Shown: positions 18,011-27,074, counted from the stretch's first letter. The stretch is 39,991 nt of DNA from an uncultured Opitutia bacterium (GCA_903873805.1 CAIQQB010000120.1:1-39991); one strand, 5' to 3'. Notes: generated by a model from the sequence alone, not told the origin. Program-made: numbers and translations.

Positions 18011-18245
18011 GGTTCACTGTTGAACTGTTCAAGGTTCACGGTTGCGGCGCGGGGTCAAGGATGACGCAACACCCGCGGTGGTACGAATCGAATTCCGGAA
18101 GGTAGGGGCGGCTCTCCGAGCCGTCCGCGGACGCCACGGAGTGACGTCCCTACCCAAATCGCCAAACTGGACCGCTGCCGCAACGCTGGCGGGCGGTCGA
18201 ACGATTCAATTCCAACCATGAACGGTGAACCCCGAACCGTGAACC
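18011..18245. repeat. Inverted pair of GGTTCACNGTT arms between dnaA and the 17401 gene
   Basis: Left arm 18011-18043 (GGTTCACTGTTGAACTGTTC...) and right arm 18214-18245 (AACCATGAACGGTGAACCCC...) carry the same GGTTCACGGTT unit on opposite strands. The family A double hairpin at 18102-18153 sits between them. This accounts for most of the 260-bp gap downstream of dnaA. Confidence 0.75.
18102..18153. repeat. 52-bp double-hairpin repeat, family A copy 2
   Basis: It is the reverse complement of 2673-2724 with one substitution in 52 bases. It consists of the same two hairpins and GTAGGG/CCCTAC borders. Near-identity across 15 kb indicates recent spread or strong constraint. Confidence 0.9.
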
Positions 18246-18263
18246 CCGCCGCCGCCGGAAGCC

Positions 18264-19637
18264 TCAGCGCGAGAGCTGCGTGCGCAGGAACTCGATGCTG
18301 CCGCGGGCAGTGACGTCCTGCTCCATCATGTTGTCCACGGATTTGCAGGCGTGGATGACGGTGCCGTGGTCGCGTCCGCCGAAGGCGTCGCCGATTTCCT
18401 GGAGGGAATGCTTGGTGAGCGTGCGGGCGAGGTACATCGCGATTTGGCGGGGGATGGCGATGTTGTTGGGCCGGCGCTTGCTGGTCATGTCGCTGTGCCG
18501 GAGCTGATAGTGGTCGGCCACGCGCTTCTGGATCGTCTCGATCGTGAGAATGTTCTGCGCCTGCTCCATCAGCACGTCCTGGAGCAGCATCTCCGTCGTG
18601 GGCAGGTCGATGGGCTTGCCAGTGAGGCTGGCGTAGCTGGCGACCTTGATGAGGGCGCCCTCGAGGCGGCGGATGTTCTTCGCGATGTTCTGCGCGATGA
18701 AGTTGGCGACGGGGCCGGGCAGATCGAATTTCAGCGTGGCGGCCTTGGTGCGCAGGATGGCGAGGCGGGTCTCGAAGTCGGGCGCCTGGATGTCGGCGGG
18801 CAGGCCCCACTCGAAGCGGGAGACGAGGCGGGCCTCGAGCTTCTGGATTTCGGCGGCGCGGCGGTCGCTGGAGATGACGACCTGTTTGCCGGACTCGAAG
18901 AGGTCGTTGAAGGTGTGGAAAAACTCCTCCTGGCTGCGCTCCTTGCCGGCGAGGAACTGGACGTCGTCGAGCAGGAGCACGTCGACATGGCGGTAACGCT
19001 GGCGGAACTTGGTGAGGCTGTTCTCCTGGAGGGCCTGGATGAACTCGTTGGTGAACTTCTCGGTGGAAAGGTAGGCGACCTTGGCGTCGGGATTCTTGCG
19101 CAGGATAGCGTGGCCGATGGCGTGCATCAGGTGCGTCTTGCCGAGGCCGGTGTCGCCGTAGATGAAGAGCGGGTTGTAGGCCTGGGCGGGCGCCTGGGCG
19201 ACGGCGAGGGCCGCGGCGTGGGCCATCTGGTTGTTGTTGCCGACGACGAAGGTCTCGAAGGTGTTGCGGGCGTTGAGCGTCCCGGTGGCCGGATTGGGGT
19301 TGCGCTCGTCGTAGCGGGCGGCGCGGCGGGCGGGCACCTTGGTGCGCACGGCGGACGCCTCGGGGGCCGGGGTGGAGTCCCCGGCGGTCTTGCGGAGCTT
19401 GACGGTGATGGCCCGGCCGGCGGTGAGCCGCAGGCGCTGGGTGATCAGCTCAAGGTAGTTGTCGTTGATCCAGATCGCGGCAAAGTCGTTTGGCACCCCC
19501 AGGGTCAGCGCGTCGGCCCCGGACTCGAGGCAGACAATCGGGTCGAACCAGAGCTTGAAAACGTCCTCCGGGAAGAGGGTTTTGAAGTCGCTTTTGACGG
19601 TTTCCCAGAGGCTGGGAGACGTGGAGGTGGAGGGCAT
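18264..19637 (-). CDS. dnaA: Chromosomal replication initiator protein DnaA
   Basis: ATG 19637 gives 457 residues, the normal DnaA length. Domain I is [22 protein letters not shown] (10-31, helical, DnaB/DiaA-type contacts), followed by a Pro/Ala-rich domain II. The AAA+ domain has Walker [11 protein letters not shown] (161-170), Walker [10 protein letters not shown] and the sensor region. The C-terminal DNA-binding domain includes [20 protein letters not shown], the DnaA box-binding signature, and [11 protein letters not shown]. An in-frame ATG at 19718 would add 27 residues with no family match. No dnaN or recF follows; repeat elements do. Upstream sequence carries DnaA-box-like sites, so autoregulation is likely. 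Confidence 0.97.
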   Translation of the reverse strand: MPSTSTSPSLWETVKSDFKTLFPEDVFKLWFDPIVCLESGADALTLGVPNDFAAIWINDNYLELITQRLRLTAGRAITVKLRKTAGDSTPAPEASAVRTKVPARRAARYDERNPNPATGTLNARNTFETFVVGNNNQMAHAAALAVAQAPAQAYNPLFIYGDTGLGKTHLMHAIGHAILRKNPDAKVAYLSTEKFTNEFIQALQENSLTKFRQRYRHVDVLLLDDVQFLAGKERSQEEFFHTFNDLFESGKQVVISSDRRAAEIQKLEARLVSRFEWGLPADIQAPDFETRLAILRTKAATLKFDLPGPVANFIAQNIAKNIRRLEGALIKVASYASLTGKPIDLPTTEMLLQDVLMEQAQNILTIETIQKRVADHYQLRHSDMTSKRRPNNIAIPRQIAMYLARTLTKHSLQEIGDAFGGRDHGTVIHACKSVDNMMEQDVTARGSIEFLRTQLSR

Positions 19638-19659
19638 GGACGGGGACGCGGACGCGGGT

Positions 19660-19668
19660 TTATTCACA
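19660..19668 (+). promoter_or_regulatory. DnaA box TTATTCACA
   Basis: Exact match to TTATNCACA, 22 bp upstream of the chosen dnaA start on the opposite strand. It could mediate DnaA autorepression or be part of the origin. Confidence 0.6.
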
Positions 19669-19747
19669 CAGGCGGTTTGGGTGGCTGGAGGGACGCGTTT
19701 GCCCGGGGAGTCATCCATGCACTGGCACGACCAGCAAAGTGAAAACC

Positions 19748-19796
19748 GGCCGCCAAGGAAGGGTAAAATGCATGATTTTACAAGTGATTGGCGGCC
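19748..19796. repeat. 49-bp nested palindrome upstream of dnaA
   Basis: Outer arms GGCCGCCAA (19748-19756) and TTGGCGGCC (19788-19796) are a perfect 9-bp inverted repeat. Inside, after 6-bp spacers on each side, GTAAAAT (19763-19769) and ATTTTAC (19775-19781) form a perfect 7-bp inverted repeat around GCATG. The symmetry is exact: both arm pairs share one centre. Unlike the dispersed families, no second copy is seen in the window, so a specific operator or origin structure is possible. Confidence 0.7.
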
Positions 19797-19941
19797 AACG
19801 GCAATAGACGGACAGCTGGACGGGGTGAAAAGGGACTCGGGGGGGAAACGTGGCAAAGAACGGCCGGGGCGGCCCGGCAGGGATTGAAGGGCGCAGTTAC
19901 GGACAACGGGAAAAGGGATTCAAGCGGAACTTTATGACAAG

Positions 19942-19966
19942 TTATTCACCGGCGGGCTGGGGATAA
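19942..19966. promoter_or_regulatory. Two near-consensus DnaA boxes
   Basis: TTATTCACC on the plus strand (19942-19950) and TTATCCCCA on the minus strand (19958-19966) each differ from TTATNCACA at one position. They face each other across 7 bp in an AT-richer stretch. Confidence 0.5.
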
Positions 19967-20128
19967 GTTTTTCCAGAATTTTGTTGCCACGTCCGGGGGT
20001 TTGGCAAATCCGAAAAACAGCGCGCCGCTTTGGTAATGGTGGCGAAACTACAGGCCCCGAGGGAAGCCGTATTGACCGGGGCGTTACACCGCCGGTGCCC
20101 GGTCCGTGACCGGGCTGTCACCGCTCCG

Positions 20129-22261
20129 TCACCCGGCCGTCACCGGCGCCGGCTCGAGCCATTTCCCGTGCTCCCGGATGAGGGCCACGAGGCGGTCGTC
20201 GGCCTCGGCCTGGGGCAGGTTGTATTGCACGCAGTCCTTGCCGACGTAGAGGTTGATCCGGCCGGGGGCGCCGCCGACGTAGCCGAAGTCGGCATCGGCC
20301 ATCTCCCCGGGGCCGTTCACAATGCAGCCCATGATGGCGATCTTGACGCCCTTGAGGTGGCCGGTGCGGGCGCGGATGCGCTGGGTGGTCGTCTGCAGGT
20401 CGAAGAGGGTGCGGCCGCAGGAGGGGCAGGCGACGAACTCGGTCTTGGAGCAGCGCGCGCCCGCGCCCTGGAGCAGGTTGTAGGCGAGCTTGGTCGCGCG
20501 GGCGGGGTCGGGTTCGGTCTCGACGCTCACCAGGTCGCCCAGGCCGTCGCCGAGCAGCGACCCGGTGAGGATGGCGGCGTCGAGCAGGCGGGAGAGGAAG
20601 GAGGCGTCGCCCCGGATTGTAGTGGCGTTGGTATTACGGATCCAGAGCGGGGCGCGCGAACCGAGGGCGCGGAGGACGTCGGCGAGCTGGCGATAGGCGC
20701 CGAGCGCGTGGCCGGAGGCTGCGCGTTCGGACCAATGGCCAATGTGCAGGGACGCATGATCGAGCGTGAAGATGAGACGGTCGTCGCCCAGCGAGCGCAA
20801 GACCTCGCCCAGATCGGCCAGGGCGGCGGGGGTGACGGCGCAGGCGAGGCGGTGGCCGTCGCGCCGGACGAAAGCGGCGAAGGCGCGGAGCCACTCCGGC
20901 TCGTTGGCGGAGAAGGCGCGGACGAGAAGCAGGGGCGATTTGATCCGGGCGAGCTGCGCTTCGAGGTCCGCGGGCGTCAGGCCGGGGGCGAGTTCAAGGA
21001 CGACGAAGGATGGATGCCAGGACCCGGCCGCGAGGGCCCCGGCCACCCGGGCGAGCTTCGCGGGCGATTCGACGGCGAGGAGCAATCCCTCGACCGGCGT
21101 GTCGGCAAAACGCGGATTTGCAATCTGGGATCGGAGCACCGGCAGCTGGTCCACCGTGACCCGCACAATGACCCGCGGCGGCTGCTCGGGTCCGACGGGG
21201 CAGGATGCGCCGAGGGTCAGTTCGGTGGTGGGGCGGCGGGTAAAGTGAAAGGGGTCAACCGAATCGGCGGGGGCTGATTCGGAACATTCAATCTTCAACA
21301 ATGAACGTCGAACATCCAAGGGAACGGAGGCGAGGGGTTCAGCGTTGATTGTTGGATGTTGAATGTTGGGCGTTGCCCAAAGAGACATCGCCTTGTCGGC
21401 GAGGGCGCGGGCGACGGGAATCTCGTAGACGCTGTCCTCGGTCAGCGACACGCGGATGGTGTCGCCCAGGCCGTCGAGCAGGAGCGAGCCGATGCCGATG
21501 GCGCTCTTGATGCGGCCGTCCTCGCCGTCACCCGCCTCGGTGACGCCCAGGTGCAGCGGGTAGCGCATGCCCTCCTGGTCCATCCGGGCGACCAGCAGCC
21601 GGTAGGCCTGGATCATGACCTTCGGATTCGACGCCTTCATCGAGAGGATGGTCTGCCTGAAACCGTGGGACTCGGCGATGCGGAGAAACTCCAGCGCGCT
21701 TTCGACCATCCCCAGCGGGGTGTCGCCGTAACGGTTCATGATCCGGTCGCTGAGGGAGCCGTGGTTGGTGCCGACCCGCAGGGCGCGGCCCAGTTCCCGG
21801 CAGCGTTTCACCAGCGGGGTAAACGCCTCGTGGAGCCGCTGGAGCTCGCGGTCGTAGTCGGCGTCGCTGTATTCGCGGACGGCAAACTTTTTCTTGTCGG
21901 CGTAATTGCCCGGGTTGACGCGAACTTTCTCCACATGCTCGACGGCCTCCATCGCGGCCGAGGGCAGGAAATGGATGTCGGCCACGAGCGGCACGCGGCC
22001 GAAGCCGGCGGCGGTGAATTGCGCGCGGATGTCGCGGAGGCACTTCGCGGCGGTGACATTGGGGGCGGTGACGCGGACGATCTCGCAGCCGACTTCGGCG
22101 AGCGCGATGGACTGCCGCACGGTGGCGGCGACGTCCTGCGTGTCGCTCGTGGTCATGGACTGGAGGCGCAACGGGTGGGCGCCGCCGACGCCGACTGCCC
22201 CGACCATGACCTCTTGGGTCAACCGGCGCACGGTGTGGTAGCGGGAGGCGCAGTAGGACAT
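20129..22261 (-). CDS. ispG: (E)-4-hydroxy-3-methylbut-2-enyl-diphosphate synthase, long type
   Basis: ATG 22261 gives 710 residues. Short IspG proteins have about 370-400; this is the long form with a central insert domain, as in chlamydiae, Bacteroidetes and plants. The N-terminal TIM barrel starts VMVGAVGVGGAHPLRLQSMT. The C-terminal Fe-S domain has CPSCGRTLFDLQ and MGCIVNGPGEMADADFGYVG with the cluster cysteines and the conserved Glu. It makes HMBPP in the MEP isoprenoid pathway. Residues about 298-327 are encoded by a repeat-derived inverted-arm element (21283-21370) that keeps the frame. It is the last gene of the uppS-cdsA-dxr-rseP-ispG cluster, 65 bp after rseP. Confidence 0.94.
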   Translation of the reverse strand: MSYCASRYHTVRRLTQEVMVGAVGVGGAHPLRLQSMTTSDTQDVAATVRQSIALAEVGCEIVRVTAPNVTAAKCLRDIRAQFTAAGFGRVPLVADIHFLPSAAMEAVEHVEKVRVNPGNYADKKKFAVREYSDADYDRELQRLHEAFTPLVKRCRELGRALRVGTNHGSLSDRIMNRYGDTPLGMVESALEFLRIAESHGFRQTILSMKASNPKVMIQAYRLLVARMDQEGMRYPLHLGVTEAGDGEDGRIKSAIGIGSLLLDGLGDTIRVSLTEDSVYEIPVARALADKAMSLWATPNIQHPTINAEPLASVPLDVRRSLLKIECSESAPADSVDPFHFTRRPTTELTLGASCPVGPEQPPRVIVRVTVDQLPVLRSQIANPRFADTPVEGLLLAVESPAKLARVAGALAAGSWHPSFVVLELAPGLTPADLEAQLARIKSPLLLVRAFSANEPEWLRAFAAFVRRDGHRLACAVTPAALADLGEVLRSLGDDRLIFTLDHASLHIGHWSERAASGHALGAYRQLADVLRALGSRAPLWIRNTNATTIRGDASFLSRLLDAAILTGSLLGDGLGDLVSVETEPDPARATKLAYNLLQGAGARCSKTEFVACPSCGRTLFDLQTTTQRIRARTGHLKGVKIAIMGCIVNGPGEMADADFGYVGGAPGRINLYVGKDCVQYNLPQAEADDRLVALIREHGKWLEPAPVTAG
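21283..21370. repeat. Inverted pair of TTGAATGTTGGATG arms inside ispG
   Basis: Left arm AACATTCAATCTTCAACAAT (from 21283) and right arm ending at 21370 (GTTGATTGTTGGATGTTGAA...) are reverse complements at 20 of 24 positions over their outer part. The 88-bp block is translated as an in-frame segment of IspG that includes NIQHPTINAEPLASVP. It has the same architecture as the intergenic arm pairs at 14316, 18011 and 24967. Confidence 0.75.
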
Positions 22262-22326
22262 GGGAAAATGACCGATGACCAAGTACGAACGACCAGGGGC
22301 GGACGGTTTCCCCGGGAAGCGTCGCT

Positions 22327-23769
22327 CTATTTGGCGGGCTCGGTGGACGGCGCGGTGGTGGGCGCCTTGTCCTTGTGCGCGGCAGGACCCAGGCGGCGCA
22401 CGTCGAAAAAGCTCACGTACAGCGCCACCGTCAGGAGCAGCAGCATGAAGACACCCTGGGTGGCGGCGATGAAATTGGCGGGCAGCGCGCGGCCGCGCAG
22501 CCGGCCGATGGTGGCGAAAAGCATGTGCCCGCCATCCAGCACCGGGATGGGCAGCAAGTTGAAGACGGCGAGGCTGACGTTGATGATGATCGTGAGCCAG
22601 AGAGCGTAACGGATGTCCACCTGGGAGGCCTCATAATAGAGATGCACGATGCCGACCGGGCCGGTGATTTTGGAGAGCCCGATGTCAGAATGGGGATTGA
22701 GAAGGCTGAGCAGGCCGTAGTAGGTGGTCGAAATGCTCTTGGCGATCAGGTTGAGCGGTGCTGGATGGGACAGCAGCGTGTCGGCGGTGAACTCGGCCCC
22801 GAAGTCGGAGGAATCCTTGGCCTCCGGGCGGGCGGGGACGGTCAGGGTGATTTCGGCGGGGTGCTCGGTGCCGCGCCGGACGCGCAAAGCGTGCTCACGC
22901 TCGGGATTCTTTTCCAAGAGGTCGCCCAGGGTCATCAGGTTGAGGATCGGCGTGTCATCGAGGGCGACAAGGCGGTCCTGCGCGAGCAGTCCGGAACGGG
23001 CGGCATCGGTGTCGGCGTTCACCTTCTGCACGATGGCTTCATAGGCGGGGGAGATACCGACGCGCCGCATTTGTTCCTCGCCGGACAGGAGCGGATGCAG
23101 GCTGAGGTCCATGAGCTGACCATCGCGCTCGATGGTGAAGACGGATTCGCGCCGGCCGTCGCTGGCATGGCCGGCGCCCGTCCGCAGTGTCTGCACCAGG
23201 TCCTGCCATTCCTCCACCGCGCGACCGTCGATGGCCCGCACGGTGTCACCGACGCGCAGTCCGCCCTCGCTGGCGGGGCTGGGCACGGATTCACCGTCGG
23301 CCGTTTCGAGCTTGGCCTGCACATAGCCGATGCGGGTGGTCGCCAGGTCACTGGTGGTCGGGAGGCCGACCAGCCAGAGGACGCAGGCGAGCCCGAAGGC
23401 GAAGATGAGGTTGCAGGAGACGCCGGCGACCAGCACCAGCATCATGCTGCCGTAAGTGGGCTTGGGGAGCTTGGAGCAGTCGGTCTGGCTTTCCCCCTCG
23501 AGGGCGGGCATTTCGCTTCCGTCGGCGAGCTGGGGGATCAGCACATAGCCTCCAATGGGGATCCAGGAAAGCCGGTATTCCACGCCATCCTTGCCGCGCC
23601 AGCCGAAGATTTTCGGTCCGAAGCCGATCGAGAAGCGCTCGACGATCATGCCCCGGCGGCGGGCGACGAGGAAATGCCCGAGCTCATGCACGAAGATCGA
23701 GCCGCCGAAAAACAGGGCGATCAGCAGGACGGACCAGATATTGGAGAAGAGCGATAGGAGGAGATCCAC
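22327..23769 (-). CDS. rseP: RIP metalloprotease RseP/site-2 protease family
   Basis: I prefer GTG 23769 (480 residues, starting VDLLLSLFSNIWSVLLIALF), 16 bp after the dxr stop; the ORF extends into dxr but those residues make no family sense. The zinc motif HELGH lies at 28-32 in the first membrane segment, and the second motif NLLPIPVLDGGHML supplies the Asp ligand near the C-terminus. Between them are two PDZ-like regions (GGLRVGDTVRAIDGRAVEEW and SGLLAQDRLVALDDTPIL). RseP cleaves anti-sigma factors and signal-peptide remnants in the membrane. Several membrane anti-sigma candidates in this window are plausible substrates, which is inference. Confidence 0.92.
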   Translation of the reverse strand: MDLLLSLFSNIWSVLLIALFFGGSIFVHELGHFLVARRRGMIVERFSIGFGPKIFGWRGKDGVEYRLSWIPIGGYVLIPQLADGSEMPALEGESQTDCSKLPKPTYGSMMLVLVAGVSCNLIFAFGLACVLWLVGLPTTSDLATTRIGYVQAKLETADGESVPSPASEGGLRVGDTVRAIDGRAVEEWQDLVQTLRTGAGHASDGRRESVFTIERDGQLMDLSLHPLLSGEEQMRRVGISPAYEAIVQKVNADTDAARSGLLAQDRLVALDDTPILNLMTLGDLLEKNPEREHALRVRRGTEHPAEITLTVPARPEAKDSSDFGAEFTADTLLSHPAPLNLIAKSISTTYYGLLSLLNPHSDIGLSKITGPVGIVHLYYEASQVDIRYALWLTIIINVSLAVFNLLPIPVLDGGHMLFATIGRLRGRALPANFIAATQGVFMLLLLTVALYVSFFDVRRLGPAAHKDKAPTTAPSTEPAK

Positions 23770-23785
23770 GGTTGGGAAAAGCTGG

Positions 23786-24952
23786 TTAAAGGGCTGCGGT
23801 GGCCCGGCGGCGGGCCTCGGCGTCAACGGCCAAGACCGCTTCCAGGTCGGCGGGTTCGGCAAGTTGGAGCGATTCCAGGGTCTTTTCAACTACGGAGGCG
23901 ATCCCGAGGAAGGGAAGGCTGCCGGCCAGGAAGGCGGCGACGGCGACTTCGTTCGCCGCATTGAAGGCCGCCGGGGCGGCGCCACCGGCTGTCATTGCCT
24001 CGCGCGCCAGCCGCAGCAGCGGGAAACGGGCCTCGTCCACGGGCCGGAATTCCAGGGACTGGAGGCGGGTGAGGTCGAGCGAGGGCTCGACCCCGGGGGC
24101 GCGCGCCGGATGGAGCAGCGCATGCTGGATCGGGAAGGTCATGGAGGGCGGGCTGAGCTGGGCGAGCATCGTGCCGTCGGCAAACTCGACCAGGGCATGG
24201 ACGATACTCTGCGGGTGGAGCACCGTCTGGCATTGGGCCGGTGCCAGGCCGAAGAGCCAGCGGGCCTCGATGAGCTCGAGCCCCTTGTTGGCGAGGGTCG
24301 CCGAATCGACCGTGACCTTCGGGCCCATCGCCCAGTTCGGGTGCCGGAGGGCGTCGGCCGGGGTGACCTGGGCCAGGCGTTCCGCCGGCCAGTCCCGGAA
24401 GGCGCCGCCCGACGCCGTGAGCACGATGCGGCGCACGGCGGACGAAGCATGTCCCTCGAGGCACTGAAAAACGGCGTTGTGCTCGCTGTCCACCGGAATG
24501 AGGCGGGTCCCGTGCGCCCGGGCGGCGGCCATGACGAACTGGCCGGCGAGCACGAGGATCTCCTTGGAGGCCAGGGCAAGCTCCTTGCCTGCCGCGATGG
24601 CGGCCAGGGCCGGCCGGAGCCCGGCGGTGCCGACCACGGCGACGAGAACGAGGTCAGCGTCCGGCAGCTGCGCGAGCGCCTCGAGGCCGGCGGGTCCGTG
24701 GTGCAAGGTCACACCGGCGGGAAACGTCCCGGCGGTCCGGGCCGCGGCGGCTGCGGTCGGGTCAAACAGGGCCACGTGGCGCACCGAGGGAAAATCGCGG
24801 GAGATGCGGGCCAGGGCGGGGGTATTAGCCCGGGCGGCCACCGCGACGAGCTCCAGCTTGTCCGGGTGGGCCGCAATGACCCGCAGCGTGCTGCCGCCGA
24901 TTGAGCCGGTGGCGCCGAGAAGGACAATGCGTTTGCGGGAGTGTTTGGACAT
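23786..24952 (-). CDS. dxr: 1-deoxy-D-xylulose 5-phosphate reductoisomerase
   Basis: The protein has 388 residues. The NADPH-binding loop is LLGATGSIGGSTLRVI (residues 11-26), and ALASKEILVLAG contains the substrate-binding Lys region. PVDSEHNAVFQCLEG carries the metal-binding Asp and Glu; NKGLELIEARWLF supplies further active-site Lys/Glu. It catalyses the second step of the MEP pathway, DXP to MEP. It is encoded between cdsA and rseP, the conserved order in many bacteria, and shares its pathway with ispG two genes downstream. Confidence 0.96.
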   Translation of the reverse strand: MSKHSRKRIVLLGATGSIGGSTLRVIAAHPDKLELVAVAARANTPALARISRDFPSVRHVALFDPTAAAAARTAGTFPAGVTLHHGPAGLEALAQLPDADLVLVAVVGTAGLRPALAAIAAGKELALASKEILVLAGQFVMAAARAHGTRLIPVDSEHNAVFQCLEGHASSAVRRIVLTASGGAFRDWPAERLAQVTPADALRHPNWAMGPKVTVDSATLANKGLELIEARWLFGLAPAQCQTVLHPQSIVHALVEFADGTMLAQLSPPSMTFPIQHALLHPARAPGVEPSLDLTRLQSLEFRPVDEARFPLLRLAREAMTAGGAAPAAFNAANEVAVAAFLAGSLPFLGIASVVEKTLESLQLAEPADLEAVLAVDAEARRRATAAL

Positions 24953-24966
24953 CAGAGAGATTGAAG

Positions 24967-25044
24967 AATCATTCTCGTTCTCTTACTCGTGCTCGTTCTC
25001 AATCTGAAAACCAATCGAGAATGAGGGGGAGAACAAGAATGATT
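24967..25044. repeat. Inverted pair of AGAACGAG-type arms between cdsA and dxr
   Basis: AATCATTCTCGTTCTC (24967-24982) and GAGAACAAGAATGATT (25029-25044) are reverse complements at 15 of 16 positions. The left side continues with TTACTCGTGCTCGTTCTC. The element ends 1 bp before the cdsA stop codon and fills the 93-bp gap to dxr within an otherwise tight operon. Confidence 0.8.
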
Positions 25045-25045
25045 G

Positions 25046-25894
25046 CTACAGCAGGCTGAACAGGAGGTAGCCCACTGGGGCGGCGAGGATCAGGCTGTCG
25101 GACAGGTCGAACACGCCGCCGATGCCCGGGATGGTCGCGCCGGAATCCTTGGTGTCGGCCCGGCGTTTGATAATGGACTCAACCAGATCCGAGACCGCTG
25201 CCAGGGCCGCGATGGGCAGGGCGGCCAGCGCGGCGACCACGGGCGTGAATGCGGCGGGCAGCGAGGCAGCCCAGGCATGCGCGATGGCCGCGCCGACCGC
25301 GGCCGAGAAGAGCAGGCCGCCCGCAAAACCCTCCCAGGTTTTCTTCGGGCTGATGACGGGCGCCATCTTGTGCCGCCCGATGGCCAGGCCGGTGAGCAAT
25401 GCGCCCATGTCGCAGCCTTTGGACACGGCGACCAGCCAGATGGCGAGCACAAGGCCGGTGTTGGCCTGCGGGTGCCCAAGCAGGAGGATCTGCACGATGA
25501 ACTGTAGCATGAACGGCACGTAAACGAGGCCGAAAACCGTCCATGCAAGCGTCTCGACGCGGTTCTGCGGCTCGCGTTCACCAAGGATGCGCAGCGCGAA
25601 CACCACCACGGCCAGCGCCAGCAGGTTGGCCGGCGTGACGAGCACCGTGACGTGCTGGTCCAGATCGGGCCAGTAAAGCGGCAGGGCAGGAGCGAAGGTG
25701 ATCAGCGCCCCGAAGGTGAGGCCGAGGCGGTCAAACGGATCCAGCCCCATGCGCTTGAGCATCTGGTAAAACTCACGCAGCGTCAGCACGCTGATGACCG
25801 TCACCAGCCAGACCCCGCCGCGCGGGCCGAACACGCCGATGCAGCCGAGCACCAGGGTCCAGAGAATGATGGTGCTGAAGGTGCGTTTGGCCAA
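25046..25894 (-). CDS. cdsA: Phosphatidate cytidylyltransferase (CDP-diglyceride synthase)
   Basis: The protein has 282 residues with about seven to eight hydrophobic segments. The family signature is in its C-terminal third: SPKKTWEGFAGGLLFSA, then SDLVESIIKRRADTKDSGAT followed by PGIGGVFDLSDSL. It makes CDP-diacylglycerol from CTP and phosphatidic acid in the cytoplasmic membrane, the branch point for PE, PG and cardiolipin. It starts 15 bp after the uppS stop, the usual pairing. Confidence 0.94.
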   Translation of the reverse strand: MAKRTFSTIILWTLVLGCIGVFGPRGGVWLVTVISVLTLREFYQMLKRMGLDPFDRLGLTFGALITFAPALPLYWPDLDQHVTVLVTPANLLALAVVVFALRILGEREPQNRVETLAWTVFGLVYVPFMLQFIVQILLLGHPQANTGLVLAIWLVAVSKGCDMGALLTGLAIGRHKMAPVISPKKTWEGFAGGLLFSAAVGAAIAHAWAASLPAAFTPVVAALAALPIAALAAVSDLVESIIKRRADTKDSGATIPGIGGVFDLSDSLILAAPVGYLLFSLL

Positions 25895-25909
25895 GGGAGG
25901 GGGCGCCGG

Positions 25910-26653
25910 TCAGCGCGCAGCGGGTTTCAGCTGCTCGCTGGTCAGGCCGAAGCGGCGCTCGCGGCCGGCAAAGCTGGCGATGGCGGCGGCCAGGTCGGCT
26001 TTGCTGAAGTCGGGCCAGAGCACTGGAGTGAAGACAAACTCGGCGTACGCGGCCTGGAGAAGCAGGAAGTTGCTGATGCGAGTTTCGCCTGACGTGCGGA
26101 TGACAAGGTCGGGATCGGGCATGTCGGCCGTGTACAGGTGCCGGCGGAAGGAATCCCAGGACCCGTCGTTGAGCTTTTCCTGGCCGGCCACGACGGCGGC
26201 GGCATAGGACCGGGCGGCGTCCACCACCTCGGTGCGGGCGCCGTAGTTGAGCGCAAGGACGAGGGTGTAGCCCGTGAAGTGTTTCGTTTCCTCCACGGTG
26301 GTGCGGAGGTGTTTCTGCACGCCGGCCGGCAGGTCCCCGGTGCGGCCGATGGTGCGGAAACGGACACGATCGCGCACGAAAGTGGCCAGCTCCTTTTTGA
26401 GATAGAACTCGAGCAGACCCATGAGGGCGCCGACCTCGTCCTGCGGGCGCCGCCAGTTCTCGATCGAGAAGGCATAGAGCGTGAGCATCTTCACCCCGAG
26501 ATCGCGGGCGGCAAAGGTGATGGTGCGCACCGCCTCGACCCCGCGGCGGTGCCCCTCGATCCGGGGCAGGCCGCGCTGCTGGGCCCAGCGGCCGTTGCCA
26601 TCCATGATGATGGCGACGTGCGGCGGAACGGCGGGAAGGGACGGGGCGGACAT
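25910..26653 (-). CDS. uppS: Undecaprenyl (polyprenyl) diphosphate synthase
   Basis: ATG 26653 gives 247 residues, the usual length; upstream codons run into the divergent gene's promoter and coding area. The catalytic phosphate-binding motif is IIMDGNGRWAQQRG (15-28, D18), then EGHRRGVEAV, TLYAFSIENWRRP, LNYGAR and the C-terminal DLVIRTSGETRISNFLLLQ with AYAEF. It is a cis-prenyltransferase that makes the lipid carrier used for peptidoglycan, LPS and also by ArnC and ArnT. It is the first gene of the cluster. Confidence 0.95.
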   Translation of the reverse strand: MSAPSLPAVPPHVAIIMDGNGRWAQQRGLPRIEGHRRGVEAVRTITFAARDLGVKMLTLYAFSIENWRRPQDEVGALMGLLEFYLKKELATFVRDRVRFRTIGRTGDLPAGVQKHLRTTVEETKHFTGYTLVLALNYGARTEVVDAARSYAAAVVAGQEKLNDGSWDSFRRHLYTADMPDPDLVIRTSGETRISNFLLLQAAYAEFVFTPVLWPDFSKADLAAAIASFAGRERRFGLTSEQLKPAAR

Positions 26654-26780
26654 GCGGGAGAGGCAAGCTAGGTGGGAGGCGCGCGGTTTGACAAGCCGCC
26701 TTCGTGGGAATCGCGCCTTTATGAAGGGGTTTCCGCGGCTCCGATTTGACGCCGGTCCGGCCCGGCCCCACCTTGCGTGC

Positions 26781-27074
26781 ATGAGCTCCGCCCTGACGCC
26801 CGCCAAGATCAAGGTCGCCCTCGCTGCACTGCCCGGCTGGCGTTGCGAGCGAAAGGCGTTGGCGAAGACTTTCACATTCGACTCCTTTCGGGAGGCGCTG
26901 AGTTTCATGGTGCGCGTGGGCTTTGAGGCGGAGGCGCTGGATCATCATCCGGAATGGACCAACGTTTTCAACCGCGTCGCCATCCGGCTCAACACGCACG
27001 ATGCCGGCGGTCGGGTGACCGCGAAGGACGCGGAACTCGCGCGACGCATCCAGCGGATCTCATGGGTGGGTTGA
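26781..27074 (+). CDS. phhB: Pterin-4a-carbinolamine dehydratase
   Basis: ATG 26781 gives 97 residues, the normal size for DCoH/PhhB. The active-site signature is ALDHHPEWTNVFNRVAIRLN followed by TH and GG-VT (residues about 53-80), with the paired histidines and WTNV. The enzyme dehydrates the carbinolamine formed by aromatic amino acid hydroxylases and can also act in pterin recycling or molybdopterin contexts. It is divergent from uppS across 127 bp and stands alone. Confidence 0.9.
   Translation: MSSALTPAKIKVALAALPGWRCERKALAKTFTFDSFREALSFMVRVGFEAEALDHHPEWTNVFNRVAIRLNTHDAGGRVTAKDAELARRIQRISWVG

Larger units (their letters stand above)
19638..20128. other. dnaA upstream region, candidate replication origin component
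   Basis: These 491 bases between dnaA and the ispG stop hold no supported gene. They contain one exact TTATNCACA site (19660-19668), two near-consensus sites (19942-19950 and, on the minus strand, 19958-19966), a 49-bp nested palindrome (19748-19796) and AT-richer stretches around 19763-19781 and 19930-19985. That combination beside dnaA is what many bacterial origins look like, but box density is modest and GC skew was not computed. Confidence 0.45.
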
